A program made the translations under genes and the position numbers. This document shows positions 26,946 through 36,103 of a stretch of DNA of 64,000 nt, in pieces. Position 1 is the first letter of the stretch, and the number at the start of each line of letters is the position of its first letter. Origin of the DNA: Croceivirga sp. (GTDB lineage Bacteria; Bacteroidota; Bacteroidia; Flavobacteriales; Flavobacteriaceae); contig JANQQQ010000012.1 of NCBI GenBank assembly GCA_028284935.1, positions 1 through 64,000 on the forward strand, read 5' to 3'. The notes beneath the pieces are model-generated. The model made no database searches, was not told the origin of the DNA, and saw only the letters and a program-made list of their open reading frames with translations.

Positions 26946-28460
26946 TTATATTAAATTGAGCATTTTTTCAGTGGCCTTAATGGCTGAAACGGTTTGGTCG
27001 GAATCAAGACCTGTGGTTACAAAATCATGCTTTGTTGTTTTCCAAGTGATCATGGTCTCACAAAGGGCATCCGAGCTACTTCCGGGCGGAATACGCACGG
27101 CATAGTCAATAAGTATTGGTAGTTTTATATCCAAAGCACTATACACTTTCCCCAAGGCATTCATAAAGGCATCAAATTGCCCATCACCTTGGGCATTTTC
27201 CTCATAGTCTCTACCGTCAATTTCAATGGATAGGGTCGTGGAGGGCTGCAAGCCTTTGGCATGGGTCAGCACATACGACTTAATAAACACTTTTTGTTGA
27301 AATGCGCTGCTGTCCAACACATCTGAAATAATGTAGGGAAGGTCTTCTTTTGTAACCTTTTCCTTTTTATCCCCCAATTCAATGATGCGTGCTGTGACTT
27401 TTCTAAGTTCGTCATCATTTAAGGTCAATCCGAGTTCCTGTAGATTCTTTTGAATGTTGGCCTTACCGGACATTTTCCCGAGGGCGTATTTCCTTTTTCT
27501 ACCAAAACGCTCGGGCATTAAATTGCTAAAGTAAAGGTTGTTTTTATTATCTCCATCTGCATGAATTCCAGCAGTTTGTGTAAAAACATTATCTCCAACG
27601 ATAGGCTTGTTGGCTGGAATGCCAAAGCCCGTGAATGTAGAGACCAGTTTGCTTACTTTATACAGGGCAGATTCCACGACTTGGGTCCGTACTTCGGGCA
27701 AAAAATCATTGATTACGGCAATGGTACTGGCCAAAGGGGCATTGCCGGCACGCTCTCCCATTCCGTTAACCGTTAGGTGTAATCCCTTACAACCAGCCTT
27801 CACGGCTTCCATGACATTAGCTACCCCTAAATCATAATCATTATGGCCATGGAAGTCAAAATGGACATTAGGATAACGCTTTATGATTTTATCCAAATAA
27901 TCAAAAGCCTCGTAATGCGTTAGTACGCCTAGGGTATCGGGTAACAGAATACGCTTCACGGGTTGTTGGGTTAAGAAATCCAAGAATTGAAATACGTAGT
28001 CTTGGGAATTACGCATGCCGTTACTCCAATCTTCCAAATACACATTGGTCGCAATTCCAGCCTCCTTAGCCAATTGAATTACCGCTGCGATTCCCGAAAA
28101 ATGCTCTTCCGGAGTTTTTTTTAATTGATAGGTCAAATGATTCAAGGAGCCTTTTGTCAAAAGATTCTGGGCTTTTGCCCCAGCTTTTCTCATCCATTCA
28201 ATGGAAGCTCCACCATCCACAAAAGTCAGCACTTCCACTTGATGGATTCGACCTTCCTGTTCTGCCCATTCCGTGATGTTCTTTACCGCCTGAAATTCGC
28301 CCTCGGAAACTCGAGCAGAAGCGACTTCAATGCGGTCCACCTTTAATTCCTCCAGTAGCAATTTGGCCAAAGTCAGTTTTTCCGAAGCGGTGAAGGAAAC
28401 CCCGGAAGTCTGTTCACCATCCCTTAGGGTGGTATCCATTATTTCAATGGTTCTCGCCAT
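26946..28460 (-). CDS. leuA: 2-isopropylmalate synthase-type enzyme (LeuA family)
   Basis: This encodes 504 residues. The catalytic barrel begins IEIMDTTLRDGEQTSGVSFT, and the metal-binding HGHNDYDLG and the VNGMGERAGNAPL loop are present; the C-terminal part (about 370-500) is the LeuA-type allosteric dimer domain, where leucine normally binds. The active-site segment RIEVASARVSEGE differs from the classical E. coli LeuA and points to the second clade that also contains citramalate and homocitrate synthases, so substrate assignment rests mainly on linkage to leuB, leuC and leuD. It lies nine bases after leuD. Confidence 0.88.
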   Translation of the reverse strand: MARTIEIMDTTLRDGEQTSGVSFTASEKLTLAKLLLEELKVDRIEVASARVSEGEFQAVKNITEWAEQEGRIHQVEVLTFVDGGASIEWMRKAGAKAQNLLTKGSLNHLTYQLKKTPEEHFSGIAAVIQLAKEAGIATNVYLEDWSNGMRNSQDYVFQFLDFLTQQPVKRILLPDTLGVLTHYEAFDYLDKIIKRYPNVHFDFHGHNDYDLGVANVMEAVKAGCKGLHLTVNGMGERAGNAPLASTIAVINDFLPEVRTQVVESALYKVSKLVSTFTGFGIPANKPIVGDNVFTQTAGIHADGDNKNNLYFSNLMPERFGRKRKYALGKMSGKANIQKNLQELGLTLNDDELRKVTARIIELGDKKEKVTKEDLPYIISDVLDSSAFQQKVFIKSYVLTHAKGLQPSTTLSIEIDGRDYEENAQGDGQFDAFMNALGKVYSALDIKLPILIDYAVRIPPGSSSDALCETMITWKTTKHDFVTTGLDSDQTVSAIKATEKMLNLI

Positions 28461-28469
28461 TTTTGGATT

Positions 28470-29066
28470 TTAGAAGGGACGATTTTCAGCAAAGGTCTTA
28501 ATGTCTTCCCTAAGGTTCAATAAATAGTCAATATCATCAAAACCATTGAGCATATTGCCTTTTTTATATTCATTGATCCCAAAAGTTTCCATTTCCCTTG
28601 TGGAAAGTATGGTAAAGGTTTGTTCGGGTAGGTTCACCTCAAATTCCGTCTTAGGGTCCGCTTCAATGGCCTTAAAAATTGTGTCCAAAAATTCGGGGCT
28701 GATTTGAACCGGAAGTACGCCTATGTTCAAACAGTTGTTCCGGAAAATATCTGCAAAAAAACTAGAGACAACACAGCGGAAACCATAGTCATATACTGCC
28801 CAAGCAGCATGTTCCCTTGAGGAGCCGGAACCAAAATTTTTTCCGCCAATCAAAATCTGACCGGTATACATCGGATTGTTCAGCACAAATTGCTCTTTTG
28901 GGGTATTATCCGGGTGAAAGCGCCAGTCGCGGAACAAATTGTCTCCAAATCCTTTGCGCTCCGTAGCTTTAAGAAAACGTGCAGGAATGATTTGATCGGT
29001 ATCCACATTTTCAATGGGTAGCGGAACCGCCGTGGAGGTTAATGTATTGAACCTATCGTAAGCCAT
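28470..29066 (-). CDS. leuD: 3-isopropylmalate dehydratase small subunit LeuD
   Basis: This encodes 198 residues. It matches the swivel domain of aconitase-type enzymes: VDTDQIIPARFLK near residue 21, GGKNFGSGSSREHAAWA near residue 75, and the NNCLNIGVLPV segment. With LeuC it converts 2-isopropylmalate to 3-isopropylmalate in the cytosol. It sits between leuC (38 bases upstream) and leuA (nine bases downstream). Confidence 0.97.
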   Translation of the reverse strand: MAYDRFNTLTSTAVPLPIENVDTDQIIPARFLKATERKGFGDNLFRDWRFHPDNTPKEQFVLNNPMYTGQILIGGKNFGSGSSREHAAWAVYDYGFRCVVSSFFADIFRNNCLNIGVLPVQISPEFLDTIFKAIEADPKTEFEVNLPEQTFTILSTREMETFGINEYKKGNMLNGFDDIDYLLNLREDIKTFAENRPF

Positions 29067-29104
29067 AAATGACAGTTAAAAGTTAATGGTTAAAAGTTGA
29101 AATA

Positions 29105-30511
29105 TTATGCTTCTTGCAACTGCATCAATTCCCGTGGATCGGTAACTTTTCCAGTTACGGCTGCTGCTGCGGCCACTAATGGACTTGCCAAAAGCGTTCT
29201 CGAACCCGGGCCTTGTCTTCCTTCAAAATTTCTATTGCTTGTACTCACTGCCAGTTTACCGGCAGGGACCTTATCATCGTTCATTGCCAAACAGGCGGAA
29301 CAACCAGGCTCACGGAGTTGAAAACCTGCAGCATGAAGGGTATCTAGAATCCCTTCTTCTTTAATCGCCTCTTCCACCTTGTGGGAACCGGGAACTAGCC
29401 AAGCCGTTACATTTTCCGCCTTCTTCCTACCTTTAACAATGGATGCGAAAGCCCTAAAATCCTCAATTCTTCCATTAGTACAGCTTCCCAAGAAGACAAA
29501 ATCAATGGGTTTTCCCAACATTTCCTCTCCTTCTTTGAAATCCATATAGGCAAGGGATTTCTTATAGGTTTGGGCTCCTGAACCATCACCTGCCTCCGGA
29601 ATACTATTTGAAATTCCAAAGCCCATGCCGGGGTTGGTACCATACGTAATCATGGGTTCAATATCGGCCGCATCAAAAGTCAATTCTTTATTGAATTCCG
29701 CGTCTTCTTCGGAGTATAAAGTCTTCCAGTACGCCATTGCCTTATCCCAAGCTTCATCTTTGGGTGTAAACTCACGTCCTTTAATATATTCAAAAGTTGT
29801 CCCGTCAGGAGCTATCATTCCGCCACGAGCACCCATTTCAATACTTAAATTGCAAACGGTCATACGTCCTTCCATGCTCATGTTTTTGAATACTTCTCCC
29901 GCATATTCAACAAAGTAACCCGTCGCTCCAGAAGTGGTCAATTGTGAAATAATGTACAATGCGACATCTTTTGGTGTTACTCCAAAACTCAATGCCCCAT
30001 TGATGTTGATGCGCATGCTTTTGGGCTTGGGCTGCATGATACATTGCGAAGCGAGTACCATTTCTACCTCAGAAGTACCAATTCCAAACGCAATGGCACC
30101 AAAAGCACCATGTGTGGAAGTATGGGAATCACCACAGACAATCGTGGCTCCCGGGAGGGTAATTCCATTCTCGGGTCCTATGACATGAACAATACCATTC
30201 TTTTCATGACCCAAACCCCAATAGGGTATGCCGTGCTCTGTTGCATTTTTCTCCAATGCCTTTAATTGATTGGCCGATAAAGGGTCTTTTACCGGTAAAT
30301 GTTGGTTTAGGGTAGGAGTATTATGGTCGGCGGTAGCAAAGGTTCTTTGGGAAGAAAAGACGGGAATTTTCCTGTTTTTCAATCCCAAAAAGGCCACCGG
30401 ACTGGTTACTTCATGCACCAAATGACGGTCAATAAATAACACATCCGGACCATTTTTTATTTTTTTCACAACGTGTGCATCCCATACCTTGTCGAAGAGT
30501 GTATTGCCCAT
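29105..30511 (-). CDS. leuC: 3-isopropylmalate dehydratase large subunit LeuC
   Basis: This encodes 468 residues. Aconitase-family signatures and the Fe-S cysteines are visible in [34 protein letters not shown] and [14 protein letters not shown]. It provides the catalytic [4Fe-4S] part of isopropylmalate isomerase, with LeuD as partner. It is the first gene of the leu operon; a -7-like element lies only 27 bases upstream. Confidence 0.97.
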   Translation of the reverse strand: MGNTLFDKVWDAHVVKKIKNGPDVLFIDRHLVHEVTSPVAFLGLKNRKIPVFSSQRTFATADHNTPTLNQHLPVKDPLSANQLKALEKNATEHGIPYWGLGHEKNGIVHVIGPENGITLPGATIVCGDSHTSTHGAFGAIAFGIGTSEVEMVLASQCIMQPKPKSMRININGALSFGVTPKDVALYIISQLTTSGATGYFVEYAGEVFKNMSMEGRMTVCNLSIEMGARGGMIAPDGTTFEYIKGREFTPKDEAWDKAMAYWKTLYSEEDAEFNKELTFDAADIEPMITYGTNPGMGFGISNSIPEAGDGSGAQTYKKSLAYMDFKEGEEMLGKPIDFVFLGSCTNGRIEDFRAFASIVKGRKKAENVTAWLVPGSHKVEEAIKEEGILDTLHAAGFQLREPGCSACLAMNDDKVPAGKLAVSTSNRNFEGRQGPGSRTLLASPLVAAAAAVTGKVTDPRELMQLQEA

Positions 30512-30537
30512 TTGAACGCCTATTCCAGATTAGCCTT

Positions 30538-30545
30538 CAAATATA
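30538..30545 (-). promoter_or_regulatory. Candidate -7 element of the leu operon promoter
   Basis: On the - strand the bases read TATATTTG, an exact fit to the Bacteroidota consensus TAnnTTTG. The transcript would start near 30531 and have a leader of about 20 bases before leuC. A -33 TTTG is not obvious. Confidence 0.5.
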
Positions 30546-30619
30546 TGGCTTGCATTACTCATTATCCTATTTATACACCTGTGAAATTACGATACCCAAA
30601 GCCAAATAAACAACAGTAT

Positions 30620-30721
30620 ATGTATGATAATCATCACTTTAAATTCATAAACAAGCTTGATTTTCTTATGTTAAAAGCAAGTGGTGGTGTCAAAGCTCCC
30701 AATGAAGAAGACCCTTTTTAA
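30620..30721 (+). CDS. Possible small protein, 33 residues
   Basis: This is an in-frame ATG-to-TAA stretch of 33 codons preceded by an A-rich AAATAAACAACA region of the kind seen before Bacteroidota starts. The peptide has an amphipathic, aromatic first half (HHFKFINKLDFLMLKA), then SGG, then an acidic tail (PNEEDPF). The GG after a helical leader recalls leader-peptide cleavage sites, but no modification or export genes are adjacent, so this may be chance. It was not matched to any known family. The frame is open further upstream (to 30473), but that longer version would overlap the leuC start and lacks a credible start. Confidence 0.4.
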   Translation: MYDNHHFKFINKLDFLMLKASGGVKAPNEEDPF

Positions 30722-30819
30722 CAAAATGGGACCCCAATTAACATGCCTGTAACGGTTTCCTCATATTTCAATAGCTACTTTTAGCTGCAACCTAAGTTTA
30801 TTCCTAAAAAAACAAACCA

Positions 30820-31929
30820 ATGAAGAAACAACTACTACAAATCACGTTTTTGGCAACTTTGATTGCCTGCAGTTCACTGAATTTGGCTTATGCCCAATTG
30901 AACCTGCCAAGAGGCAGTCAAATGGCCGAGGTTTCCCAGCGCATCGGTATAACCGATATAAACATAGTGTATTCACGACCAAGTGTGAACAATCGGGAAA
31001 TATGGGGCAATTTGGTACCATATGGTCTTAATGATTTCAATTTTGGAACTTCAAAAGCGGCGCCCTGGAGGGCAGGAGCAAACGAGAATACCATTTTTGA
31101 AACTACCCATGCCATCAAAATTGGTGGAAGAGATTTGCCCGCTGGGAAATACGGGCTTCATATGGTCATTAATGAAGATGGGACTGCCAAAGTACTGTTG
31201 ACCAATAATCATGGCGCATGGGGAAGTTACTTTTTTGAACCTTCTGATGTAGCTTTGGAAGTAGATGTGAAGACAAAGGAAATCCCACACGTTGAACAAT
31301 TAAGATATGAGTTTAATGAAGTGGATGCTACTTCTGCGGTAGCAAGTTTGAATTGGGAGAAAAAACAGATTCCGTTTACCATTGAGGTTCCGGTAACGGA
31401 TATTGTTATGACCGATATCCGTTCCAAAATGCAGAACCAGCCCGGTTTTAATCGACAAACATGGGAACAGGCAGCCAATTTTGCTTTGAACAACGGGGGT
31501 GACTTGGAAGAGGCCATGGGTTGGATTAATGCGGCCATCGAAGGCCAGTTCTTTAGCCAAAAGAACTTTACCAACTTGGGAATAAAGGCCCAGATTTTAA
31601 TGAAACAAGGCAAAATGGAGGAAGCCATGGCAGTAATGGATAAGGCGATGCCCTTGGGGACGGTTTTTCAAGTACATGGATATGGTAGGCAATTGATTGC
31701 AACCGGACAAAAAGACAAGGCCTTGGAGGTCTTTAAATGGAACGCGAAAACACACAAAGGCCAGTGGCCAGTGGACTATGGATTGGCAAGGGGGTATTCT
31801 GCTGTTGGAAATTATAAAACAGCTTTAAAACATTTAAAAATTGCGGAAGGAAGGGCACCGGACCAGATCAATCAGAACGCCATTGCCGCCAATGTATCCA
31901 AATTGCAAGAGGGAACGGATATTAATTAA
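30820..31929 (+). CDS. Exported DUF2911 domain protein with C-terminal TPR-like helices
   Basis: This encodes 369 residues. A Sec signal peptide ends near AYAQ (about residue 25). The DUF2911 domain follows (about 30-200): the QRIGITDINIVYSRPSVNNR start, IWGNLVPYG, the WRAGANENT core and the IGGRDLPAGKYGLHMV strand pair are typical. Residues 215-365 form TPR-like helical pairs (WEQAANFALNNGGDLEEAM, GIKAQILMKQGKMEEAMAVM, ARGYSAVGNYKTALKHL). The family is common in the Bacteroidota envelope; its function is not established. A hairpin terminator follows at 31956. Confidence 0.9.
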   Translation: MKKQLLQITFLATLIACSSLNLAYAQLNLPRGSQMAEVSQRIGITDINIVYSRPSVNNREIWGNLVPYGLNDFNFGTSKAAPWRAGANENTIFETTHAIKIGGRDLPAGKYGLHMVINEDGTAKVLLTNNHGAWGSYFFEPSDVALEVDVKTKEIPHVEQLRYEFNEVDATSAVASLNWEKKQIPFTIEVPVTDIVMTDIRSKMQNQPGFNRQTWEQAANFALNNGGDLEEAMGWINAAIEGQFFSQKNFTNLGIKAQILMKQGKMEEAMAVMDKAMPLGTVFQVHGYGRQLIATGQKDKALEVFKWNAKTHKGQWPVDYGLARGYSAVGNYKTALKHLKIAEGRAPDQINQNAIAANVSKLQEGTDIN

Positions 31930-31955
31930 TACATACTACCTGTTTGATTCTAAAT

Positions 31956-31984
31956 CGCCCGATGATTCTCATTGGGCGTTTTTT
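31956..31984. terminator. Hairpin terminator between convergent genes
   Basis: A ten-base stem with one G-T pair (CGCCCGATGA with TCATTGGGCG) closes a three-base TTC loop and is followed by six T on the + strand. It ends the DUF2911 transcript and overlaps the 3' end of the convergent lipoprotein gene, which it may also terminate. Confidence 0.85.
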
Positions 31985-33071
31985 AATGAATGCTGAATTC
32001 GAGGGTAGTGTTGATTGGGTTTTTCGCCTTTTGATTCCTTACGTCGGAATCAAAAAGGTTGTGCAGATTGTTTCCCGCCAAATCTTCTAAAACGGGATGT
32101 ATTAAAATTCGGTAGTCCCCAACCTTCCAAAAATCACTTGGTTTAAATAGCATGGTGTTATCATTATTGGATAGTTCCATAGTTCCCGATAGTGGAATAT
32201 TTCCAGTAAATACCTTGATACTTTCCAATGCAAGAATGGGGTCAAGGGTCTCATTGAAATTGATAATTAAGGGACTTTTGGTCTTCTTTTTTGGGAAAGT
32301 AATGGTCCAACCATCGGGATTGGGGCTTTTCGTGTCCTTTCCCCCCACATGAATGATTTTTGAATAAGGCTTCCCTAGAGGAATTCCATTTGCCGATTTC
32401 CAATTCTTGTCAATAGTGATGAGGTAGGAGTGATTTTTTTTAAGGGGCAGTCCCTTTTCCCTGTTGGGAATGAGGTTGGTCTTTATCCTTCCGGGGTCAA
32501 ACCATAGGGTAAGCCTTGTACGATTTGCGTTCCACAATTCAGCCTCCAAATCCAGGAATGGATATACCTTGGTATTCTCCATTTTGTCAAAAACTGTGAT
32601 GAAGTCCAAAGCATTATCCACATGTTGCATAGGCTCGGAGAATTCCAGATACATTTTAAGAATGTTTACGGGAACCGTATCTCTTCTCGGGCAAATAGTC
32701 ACTAGCTTGGGAACTTTTTTCCCCTTTTTGGATGCAATTTTAAAACGTGCAATTGGTTCCCCGTTGAGGGCAATACCAAATTGCTGTCCATTTGAAAAAG
32801 GGAGGGCTGGGGTGAAACTTACGTACCCATTCTTTTCTGAAAAATCACCAAGTATTGGAATATCCTTATTCTTAATGTGGTACACACTAAATCCTTTCAA
32901 AGCCCTTTCCGATTTAAAGAAAACCCGAACAGCCGTAGTATCTTCATATTCCACGATAGGGGTAATGGCTTCCTCTGTATTTCGACATCCAAAAAGAAAT
33001 GACAAAACACAAAAAAAGACCAAGGAACTCTTGATCTTTTGAAGGGTATTGACCGTATTTGTTACATCCAT
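31983..33071 (-). CDS. Lipoprotein with Ig-like (SbsA/Big_5-type) domains
   Basis: This encodes 362 residues. The N-terminus has a hydrophobic signal and the lipobox-like FLFGC, with Cys at about residue 29. The rest contains beta-sandwich repeats: PRRDTVPVNILKMYLEFSEPMQHV near 128 is the characteristic Ig-like SbsA motif (a loss-of-structure strand followed by FSEPM), and PLIINFNETLDPI with DLAGNNL toward the end is a second copy. Such domains mediate adhesion or structural support at the cell surface; no partner is known. Its start overlaps the stop of the upstream gene by ten bases, so the two are translationally linked. Confidence 0.75.
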   Translation of the reverse strand: MDVTNTVNTLQKIKSSLVFFCVLSFLFGCRNTEEAITPIVEYEDTTAVRVFFKSERALKGFSVYHIKNKDIPILGDFSEKNGYVSFTPALPFSNGQQFGIALNGEPIARFKIASKKGKKVPKLVTICPRRDTVPVNILKMYLEFSEPMQHVDNALDFITVFDKMENTKVYPFLDLEAELWNANRTRLTLWFDPGRIKTNLIPNREKGLPLKKNHSYLITIDKNWKSANGIPLGKPYSKIIHVGGKDTKSPNPDGWTITFPKKKTKSPLIINFNETLDPILALESIKVFTGNIPLSGTMELSNNDNTMLFKPSDFWKVGDYRILIHPVLEDLAGNNLHNLFDSDVRNQKAKNPINTTLEFSIH

Positions 33072-34180
33072 TTTGTACTACGACTTCTTAACAGCACATC
33101 ACCAGTGGAGGTACGCTGTACGTAGAGAATATTTCCTTCGTCCAGTACATCCATTTGCAGCACATGTGGAAATGGAAGGTTATCATAGGGAACGCCAGTG
33201 GCGACCGCAAATTCTTCAACTGGTTCGGTCAACGTTTCCTTAAAATCTGCAATATCGGAATAATCGAATCGCATGACCGGGCGGTTGTTGTTGGACATTA
33301 AAAAGTACTGCTTTCCTTCCTTTTCGTATGTTATCATATCAAGCGGTGAATTACCTGCACCCAATTCAGCGACGGTCCGCCCTTTCTTGTGTACCCCTTC
33401 TTTGAGTTCATCCAAAGGAAAAAGAACCAAAGGCGTACACGTATAACTGGCCATCAAATAATCGGTTCCCTCTAAATTGATGACATCAAAAGTTTTAATG
33501 GGGGCGTGGGTTTCGTAGGCCCCGTGTGCAGCATGCCAAATTTCTAGGGAAGCCGTAGTTTGATGATCTTCAAAAGGAAATGGAATACTTCTAAAAGTCG
33601 ATGCAAACTCCTTGTTTGAAAGTCCTGAAACCAGAACCTTTCCCTTATGGTATTTTAAATCGGAAATGGCCCAAACTCGTTGTGGTCTATCCCACCTATC
33701 CTTTACATCCTTGTCAATGGGGTTTTCAATCGTAATTTCAGAATAACTAACTTCCCTTAGGGGAACATTTTCAAAGTTTTCCCCATTCAATCGAAGAATT
33801 ATGGGCGTTCCATCTGCTGTGCTGATCGAAAAGTAGGGCAATTTGGATATGGGATTGACGGCCATATCCGTAATCTTGATATTCTCAGCGGTAGTTCCCA
33901 AGGAAGCCGCAATTTTCGCATCAAAGCCTTCAATTCTAATGTCTCCGCCTTTTTCTTTTTTTACGTTGTCCTGAGTATCCAGAGCGTAAATGGTAGCTTT
34001 TTTTGAATCCCCAATGAACAAAATACCATCTGGACCAAAGCTTAGACTATTGATAGAACCAATTTCTGGGTTACCTACGGTAAAGCTTTCTGTGAGTTTA
34101 GAAGTTGACTTGTCGATTGTGGCTGAGATAATTACCACGGCAAGTGCGCAAATGCAAACACCAAACGTAATTTTTTTCAT
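33062..34180 (-). CDS. Exported beta-propeller-like (NHL/SMP-30-like) protein
   Basis: This encodes 372 residues. A signal peptide (MKKITFGVCICALAVVIISA) is followed by propeller-type repeats with strand pairs such as INSLSFGPDGILFIGDSKKATIYALD, ITDMAVNPISKLPYFSIS, and later PLDMITYEKEGKQYFLMSNNN. Most similar in style to NHL or SMP-30 propellers, but no active-site residues can be named. It is the upstream gene of a two-gene unit with the Ig-like lipoprotein, overlapping it by ten bases. The pair presumably works together in the envelope, by inference from this coupling only. Confidence 0.65.
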   Translation of the reverse strand: MKKITFGVCICALAVVIISATIDKSTSKLTESFTVGNPEIGSINSLSFGPDGILFIGDSKKATIYALDTQDNVKKEKGGDIRIEGFDAKIAASLGTTAENIKITDMAVNPISKLPYFSISTADGTPIILRLNGENFENVPLREVSYSEITIENPIDKDVKDRWDRPQRVWAISDLKYHKGKVLVSGLSNKEFASTFRSIPFPFEDHQTTASLEIWHAAHGAYETHAPIKTFDVINLEGTDYLMASYTCTPLVLFPLDELKEGVHKKGRTVAELGAGNSPLDMITYEKEGKQYFLMSNNNRPVMRFDYSDIADFKETLTEPVEEFAVATGVPYDNLPFPHVLQMDVLDEGNILYVQRTSTGDVLLRSRSTKWM

Positions 34181-34366
34181 AATGGTTCATTTTATCTTTG
34201 AAAGTATTGTTTTTCAATAAAAAGAACTTTGAAAAAAAGGCATTTAACCAAACTTTAACGAGCTGATTTTTAATGTAATAGTACTATAAAATTTTCTCTC
34301 AACGATATTACATAAACAAATACTTTCTGGCTTACGGGCAGTGGGTCGTTGCCATTCAATATCATA

Positions 34367-35977
34367 CTAAAGTCTTTCAAGTCGGTTGATTGTATTTCTA
34401 TAGAGGCTGTTCCGCAGGATGTAGACATCACCTAAATGGGTATAATTAAAAATGTTAAAAAGCAATTCTTCATATTCCAGCGGTTCGGAAGAGTCAAACT
34501 GTTCAACAAAAAAAATACTGTCGGCGTTGATATTTGAAATATTTAAATTTTGGGATGAGGCGTAACTGGTGAACTCTTCCGGAAATTCAAAAGATTCAAA
34601 AGGCATTGAATAGTTTTCTTGATATTTCTCGGTATATAACCATCGCATGCTTATATCTGGATTATTATCCAAAACAAGTGTTAGTGTAAACTTGTCAAAG
34701 TCTCCAGACATTTCAACGGTATTACCCGAACGGGTTGCGGTCCAGTCAAGTGGCGCAATATCTTTCAGTCCCAGGGTAGAGACCGTTAGGGTTCTGCTGT
34801 CATTGAGCGTCAGTAACACTTGATTTCTTACAATCTCAAATTTATCAATTAGAGGTATTTGCATGGTATTGTTTATATTTTCAATACCCTTCTGGTCATA
34901 AATAAAATGATACTTGTTATTTCTAAAGGACTCTTCGCTCAAATAACCGAAGGTGTCGACAAAATATGAAACCGCGGTATTTGGAATGTTAATGGTCCGT
35001 GTTTCCGTTGGCTTTTCAAATTGCTGAAAGGAAATTGATGAATTGGGAAGGGTTTCCAAAAAGAGATATTCATAATCTTCAATTCCTATTTTATCACCTG
35101 ATGGGTCCAAAAATGAATTTGATGTGTAAATAAAGGCATTTTCAATAGTTGGATTGATTCCACTTCTAAACTGGAGTCTTGTTTCAAATCCAGTTGTTTG
35201 TTGTTCAAGGGGAAAGGAACTGCCAATGTGACCATATGCAGCTGCCAGTAGTGACTTAGCTAATATTTCAGAAGTGATATTAGTAACATCAACAAAGAAC
35301 ACATTGTCGGAGCCTGCTTCGTAGGTGTTTTCGGTAGGTATCCCTCCGGCTTCCTGATGTTTCACCAAATCCGTGCCAGGCTCAATATTGGCTATTGAGT
35401 TTATAGTGGCCCTATAAATTGCTTCAGGGCGCAATACATATGAGGTAACAATAATTGGTTGCGGGGTAAAATCATCATCTGCATATAATTTTACAATCTC
35501 TAATTTTCTGTTGACAGAAGCAAAGGATAGTAGCTCGCCATCCATAGTATTCACAGAAAAGTAGACTTGTTGCGAATCTGCTACCAAAGGTGCGGCTATA
35601 GACACTAATAATTTATTGACCTCAAAGGTTTCGGTTTGTCTACTTTCGTTTCCTTCAGCATCTGAGAAAACAAGGGACAAAGTGTTCTGACCCGTGGGGT
35701 AGTCAAATGGATTTAGATCAAAAGAAAAGGTTTTGTTTGTAGTAGTTAGCAGTTCGTCTTCATTGACCAGAACCGAAGTCCTTTCAATATTGGAGTTTGC
35801 TGGGATTGAAATATTTAGTGTTGTTGCCACCTCTAAATTAGCTTCAAAACCTACAATAGGGATGTCAGGAATCTCTTCAAAAGTGTCATCTGGTAAGCTG
35901 ACTTCTCGGTTTTCGCCAGTGTCGCATGCAATAACCAGTAGAAATACTATGGCAAGCGCAAATAGCTTTTTGTGCAT
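34367..35977 (-). CDS. Lipoprotein of unknown function with Ig-like N-terminal part
   Basis: This encodes 536 residues from the ATG at 35977, which gives the lipoprotein signal MHKKLFALAIVFLLVIAC; the ATG 27 bases upstream would add a polar extension before it. An Asp/Glu-rich tether (about 19-35) leads to a bacterial Ig-like domain (NSNIERTSVLVNEDELL, then NTLSLVFSDAEGN). The large C-terminal part is beta-rich and without a recognised family; LTLNDSRTLTVSTLGLKDI and NIPNTAVSYFVDTFGYL are examples. It is divergent from the next lipoprotein, sharing a 126-base intergenic region. No function is assigned. Confidence 0.7.
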   Translation of the reverse strand: MHKKLFALAIVFLLVIACDTGENREVSLPDDTFEEIPDIPIVGFEANLEVATTLNISIPANSNIERTSVLVNEDELLTTTNKTFSFDLNPFDYPTGQNTLSLVFSDAEGNESRQTETFEVNKLLVSIAAPLVADSQQVYFSVNTMDGELLSFASVNRKLEIVKLYADDDFTPQPIIVTSYVLRPEAIYRATINSIANIEPGTDLVKHQEAGGIPTENTYEAGSDNVFFVDVTNITSEILAKSLLAAAYGHIGSSFPLEQQTTGFETRLQFRSGINPTIENAFIYTSNSFLDPSGDKIGIEDYEYLFLETLPNSSISFQQFEKPTETRTINIPNTAVSYFVDTFGYLSEESFRNNKYHFIYDQKGIENINNTMQIPLIDKFEIVRNQVLLTLNDSRTLTVSTLGLKDIAPLDWTATRSGNTVEMSGDFDKFTLTLVLDNNPDISMRWLYTEKYQENYSMPFESFEFPEEFTSYASSQNLNISNINADSIFFVEQFDSSEPLEYEELLFNIFNYTHLGDVYILRNSLYRNTINRLERL

Positions 35978-36103
35978 TTTATTTGAATATGGATTGGACT
36001 TCATTAGAACGATAGCTTTGACTTTTTTATTTTAAAATTACCTTTTCTAGAATTTATTTTGAAAACAAAACGTTGTTTTATTGATTTGTAAAAAATCCGT
36101 ACT

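Larger units (their letters stand above)
30512..30819. other. 308-bp divergent intergenic region between leuC and the DUF2911 gene
   Basis: The region holds a candidate leuC -7 element near leuC (30538-30545, - strand) and a possible 33-codon gene on the + strand (30620-30721). Near 30775-30785 the bases TACTTTTA resemble a -7 element for the DUF2911 gene at seven of eight positions. No hairpin terminator, repeat or riboswitch-like fold is evident by eye. Confidence 0.6.

Noticed and set aside
26946-28460. Assignment as citramalate synthase instead of LeuA
   Set aside because: The active-site segment is compatible, but clustering with leuB, leuC and leuD favours LeuA; not settled.
30473-30721. 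Longer version of the small peptide frame
   Set aside because: It would overlap the leuC start, and its N-terminal part has no start context or family resemblance; only the 33-residue part from 30620 is kept as a possibility.
32464-33042. 192-codon open frame on the + strand opposite the Ig-like lipoprotein gene
   Set aside because: It is a shadow of the - strand gene, which has a signal peptide and domain pattern; the opposite frame has none.
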